From Brachypodium distachyon (lineage: Eukaryota > Streptophyta > Magnoliopsida > Poales > Poaceae): DNA of 64,000 nucleotides. Below the pieces are notes generated by a model. It had not been told where the DNA came from. It saw only the letters and a program-made list of their open reading frames with translations, and ran no database searches. The position numbers were made by a program, and so were the translations under genes. The stretch is from the NCBI RefSeq assembly GCF_000005505.3, contig NC_016132.3:56310914-56374913 (forward strand). Direction: 5' to 3'. Position 1 is the first letter of the stretch. Each line of letters opens with the position of its first letter. Positions 60,458 through 64,000 of this stretch are shown here, piece by piece.

Positions 60458-63141
60458 GTAATTCCATCGCCGCACTTGCAAGCTCTCTAAGTATTTTGAC
60501 TGCAACGAGGGAGCGTTAGCTGCATTTCGATTTGCTCCTCGTACGTGTGTATGTCCGCGGCGGGGTTTAGCAGGAATCTCTTCCAAACCTGAGGTTTCAG
60601 TTTCTGTGATGGGACCGAGTCTTTGGTGGTGATGATGGATTCCTAGTTACTCCATATGAAAGTCTCCGTTTTCCCTTCCATTTTGGATGTCTTACAAGGA
60701 GAAATTGTTTGTTCGTCTTGTTCTCACTTGACCTGTCCTGGTTTTTGCTTTCTCAAAATTCGCCCTCGGCCCTCACTCTTCCCATGTTCAATTCTGTTCG
60801 TGTTGCCCTTCCTGAATTGGTTTTTCCTGTCCCAAAATTCTCCATCGCTCAATCTCCTCGTGTAATATCCTGCAATGTCGCCCTTTTCTCTTGGATAAGT
60901 GTTTCATTTCTGCTCCTTCTAATTCCGGCCCCGGTTTCGCCGTCCTGGGTTCAATTCGATTCAACCCCCTCGTGCTGTCTCGGGCTACGTGCTACACTCC
61001 ACTACTGTAGCAAGCGCCTCATTTGCTGCAGCGGTGGACTTAAATTTAGCTGTACTTGTGTGCGCACCGTTAAATGCAGTCCTGGCAGTACTACTACTGC
61101 TCCTACATTTAATATACTGGTAATCGTCCTTGGTTGGTTTAGTCTCCACAGGGTCACATAAACAAATCACTTCCCAAATGATGGCCCAAACCCCAAGGAG
61201 GAACAGGAACATCCCCAGTTTCTCCCGCTATGGTCACTGGAGCAAAACATACTCTAGTTCGTCGTATTAGCATTCGCACGAGGACCAAATCGCGCAGTTA
61301 GGTCTCCTGAACCTGAAGTTTTTCCTTGCCAGTATTGTACCATGCCATTATTAGCCTTCTTGGATTGGTCCGGTCCAATCTCTGACCCTGGTTGTGTTGT
61401 GTGGGGGTCAATGAACTGAGAGATCAGAAAGCGGTGACAGTCTGACGGAGGCTCCAGAGATTGGGGTGGGGGCATGATTTGACGTGCTTGTTTTCATTTA
61501 ATCTGCAGCGGTGTAGGTAGCACTATTGTTATGTTCAGCTTGCGTATGTGGTGCCACTTGCTGTATCTTGTGGGGAAGGGGATGTGTGCGGGAGTAGGCT
61601 TTCTTGTGCCCTGGGGGTCCGTTGTTGCTTCTCCTTCCTTCCTGGGCAGGAGGTGGCCTCTCCCTGCCTGCATTTATGATGCTGCGTGGTTAGTTTTGTA
61701 TCATCTGATTTGATGTAAAGCTGCACCTCTAGCGTCTACTGGTGGCCTCTTTAATTTTAGAAAACAATGGGTTGACTTGTGGATTTTGTGATGGATGAAT
61801 GCTTCTTCATGGCCTTCTTGTGTCGGCCCGACTCCGCCTGCTTCTTTGGCTTTAGCGTCTGCTGGGGTTACTGCTTTCTCCTTTGCATTTCCATATTTTT
61901 CCTGGGTTTGTTAGGATAGTGTTCCTTTCGTAGACTAAGATAACACATCAGAATCTGCATTGGCTTGAAATTTCCTGGAGGCGACTGCTGGGGTGGAGGA
62001 AGAAGGCAGCGCAGCGTGGAGGTGATCCCTGCCTCCGGTCTGCGGTGGCGCGTGGAGGACCCCGGTGATGGCCGCATCGCCCACTTCAGGCATGTCGGGT
62101 GGGCGCGCCTTCAGTCTCCTTGTTTGTCTGAGCAGTGGGCAGTGAGGTCCTACTTTTCACACTCATCCACGAAATTGGGCTGCAATGCAATTTGGTTCTT
62201 TATCTAGATTTATTGGGCTGAAGTATCCCCTGCCGTATCCCAACTTTTTTAGAAGTTGAAAAAATGGATAATGTGGGATGTGGGATACGAGATACGGCTG
62301 TTTCCCTACATATCCATACAACTGTATCAACAAGTCTAATTTTATCTCCTTTCATGTAGGCACTTGCTACTTTCATTTTGATCATTTCCATCCAGCTATT
62401 GGTATTGAACTTTACAAAGTTCTATAGTAACACTGGATTGACTTTTATACAGGGTACTGAGTAATGAGTATACACAGAACTACAGAAGCTTTGGTTCTTG
62501 GTCATCTATATTCTTCTTGAAGGCAGAAGAAGGCTCTTACTCATAAGGTACCGACATGAAGTTTTCTATTTTTTTGAATTTAGTATCAACATGAAGTTTT
62601 TTTTATTTTTTTAGTATATAGGTATCGACTAGGACATAAAGTTACTGCTTCTTTTTGCGTGTAAAATGCATCCAGCTAGTGTATGGCCTTTCATCCCTGA
62701 CAACCTCAACTTACTATGTCTATAAATTCTGAAACCAGAGAATTAGGGAGATAAGCTCATAAAACAAGCAGGGATGATGGATAGTGATTTTACTGTTTCC
62801 CCTCCTTGTGTTCTGTTAGAAGCAGTTTGAATGTCTGCACTAGTGACACCTTGAATCTGCTGTTGAGCATAAACAAGCCGTTTCGGCTTCAAGCCTTGGA
62901 GATCTAGCCTGGTTCAAACGAATGAAACCCTGACTGTAACTCAAACTGTCTTTTCTCATCATAGGCTAAGAAAGTTGGATTTCCCTTTGTAACGCAACGT
63001 ATATGATACCACATTTTGGAGTAGTAAAAATATAACAAACTTTTGATTTGCTGTATGTTATGTGGTTCTTTTGCAGCTACTGACATGCTTAATTATGTCA
63101 TGCAGATGAAACTTTATTCAAGTCCAAAGAGCATAATTACA
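60458..63141 (+). other. Probable leader intron of the MSP1-like gene
   Basis: No coding frame is recognised here. A GC-richer patch at 61,970-62,115 lies inside otherwise A/T-rich, intron-like sequence. Acceptor-like sites TTTTGCAG (to 63,076) and GTCATGCAG (to 63,105) precede the start codon. Additional leader exons may be present. Confidence 0.4.
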
Positions 63142-64000
63142 ATGGGATCTCGAAGTTTCTGCCTTCTCATCCTACTTTTGTTACTCATCCCCAGCTCTGT
63201 GTTGTCTGAATCAAGTGATATAAATACTTTATTCACTCTGAGGCACTCAATTGCTGAAGAAAAAGGCTTCCTCCGCAGCTGGTTTGATTCAGAAACTCCT
63301 CCATGCAGCTGGTCAGGTATAACTTGTTTGGGACATATTGTTGTGGCCATAGACTTATCCTCTGTGCCACTCTATGTCCCTTTCCCCTCGTGCATCGGGG
63401 CATTCGAGTCACTTCTTCAGCTCAACTTCAGTGGATGTGGGTTTACCGGTGAGCTTCCAGATGCCTTCGGGAATTTGCAGCATCTTCGGTTACTTGATTT
63501 GAGCAATAACCAGCTTACCGGGCCTGTCCCTGGATCTTTATATAATTTGAAGATGCTGAAAGAAATGGTGCTTGACAATAACCTGTTGTATGGACAATTG
63601 AGCCCTGCAATTTCACAGCTGCAGCACCTCACAAAGCTGTCTATATCCATGAATTCCATCACTGGTGGGCTTCCAGCAGGGCTGGGCAGCCTGCAGAACC
63701 TGGAGTTCCTGGACCTTCACATGAACACACTGAATGGGTCGGTACCAGCAGCTTTTCAAAATCTGTCTCAGCTCTTGCATCTTGATTTAAGCCAGAATAA
63801 CCTCAGTGGATTAATATTTTCTGGAATAAGCTCGTTGGTGAACCTGTTGACACTTGATCTGTCGTCAAACAAGTTTGTGGGGCCAATACCTCTCGAAATC
63901 GGTCAATTGGAAAATCTGCAACTGCTAATTTTGGGACAAAACGATTTCTCTGGAAGCATTCCAGAAGAGATTCGTAACCTGAAGTGGCTAGAAGTACTTC
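63142..64000 (+). CDS. MSP1: LRR receptor-like kinase, MSP1/EMS1 type (5' part only)
   Basis: The open frame runs to the window end; about 286 residues of a roughly 1,200-1,300-residue receptor are present. A signal peptide (MGSRSFCLLILLLLLLIP, cleavage near residue 22) is followed by an LRR N-terminal cap (DINTLFTLRHSIAEEKGFL, then WFDSETPPCSWSGITC). At least seven leucine-rich repeats follow, with LxxLxxLxLxxNxLxGxxP spacing. The words AIDLSSVPLY, LNFSGCGF, LKMLKEMVLDNN and LTKLSISMNSI match what I remember of rice MSP1, a receptor that with TDL1A limits sporocyte number and specifies the anther wall. The kinase domain lies outside the window. The start at 63,142 aligns with the rice start; an in-frame ATG twelve codons upstream (63,106) lies right after an acceptor-like CAG and is the alternative. 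Confidence 0.9.
   Translation, partial: MGSRSFCLLILLLLLIPSSVLSESSDINTLFTLRHSIAEEKGFLRSWFDSETPPCSWSGITCLGHIVVAIDLSSVPLYVPFPSCIGAFESLLQLNFSGCGFTGELPDAFGNLQHLRLLDLSNNQLTGPVPGSLYNLKMLKEMVLDNNLLYGQLSPAISQLQHLTKLSISMNSITGGLPAGLGSLQNLEFLDLHMNTLNGSVPAAFQNLSQLLHLDLSQNNLSGLIFSGISSLVNLLTLDLSSNKFVGPIPLEIGQLENLQLLILGQNDFSGSIPEEIRNLKWLEVL

Noticed and set aside
59796..60461. 221-codon plus-strand ORF in the MSP1 upstream region.
   Set aside because: It is a Pro/Arg/Ser low-complexity read of GC-rich leader sequence and runs through two strong splice donors. A 258-codon frame overlaps it on the other strand, as expected of GC-rich non-coding DNA.
1..64000. Possible CRISPR arrays, prokaryotic operons, phage or plasmid features.
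   Set aside because: The DNA is clearly plant nuclear, with spliced genes and grass MITEs; no regular spacer-repeat array was seen.

Overview
The window is nuclear DNA from a grass, most likely a pooid such as Brachypodium or a Triticeae relative. Evidence: spliced genes with GT-AG introns, GC-rich first exons, Stowaway MITEs with CTCCCTCCG ends at TA sites, and proteins closest (from memory) to rice and Arabidopsis families. One gene per 6-7 kb and no full-size LTR retrotransposon favour a compact genome. The species is an inference. All exon models below were built by reading splice sites by eye and checking that phases join.

Layout. (1) 1-10,520, minus: 5' half of the THO/TREX subunit THO2, 24 exons, running off the left edge. 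(2) 10.9-23.5 kb, plus: three putative transcriptional repressors. Two tandem, shortened SMXL/Clp-N genes (14,630-16,239 and 21,426-23,485) flank a single-finger C2H2 gene with EAR motifs (17,349-17,813). The SMXL pair shares an upstream non-coding block that a MITE-like insertion separates from the second copy. (3) 23.5-27.6 kb: gene-poor, small repeats. (4) 27,634-31,104, minus: mitochondrial ribosomal protein bS18m. (5) 31.5-32.8 kb: 5'-truncated LINE. (6) 34,407-38,110, minus: RIT1-type initiator-tRNA phosphoribosyltransferase. (7) 41,373-43,862, plus: trypsin-fold protein with a long Ser-rich tail. (8) 47,136-47,563, minus: secreted Cys-rich protein. (9) 49,031-53,547, minus: five-finger CCCH protein. 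(10) 53.6-59.8 kb: gene-poor, with a candidate TRIM element. (11) 63,142-end, plus: LRR receptor kinase of the MSP1/EMS1 type, with a probable spliced 5' leader from about 60 kb, running off the right edge.

The genes are not an operon. Several act on RNA (THO2 in mRNP export, the CCCH protein in RNA or DNA binding, RIT1 in tRNA modification, bS18m in mitochondrial translation). The part most worth following up is the tandem SMXL pair: both encode about 500 residues, with a double Clp-N region joined almost directly to a C-terminal ATPase-like part with an EAR motif. The central segment expected of roughly 900-1000-residue SMXL proteins is absent.
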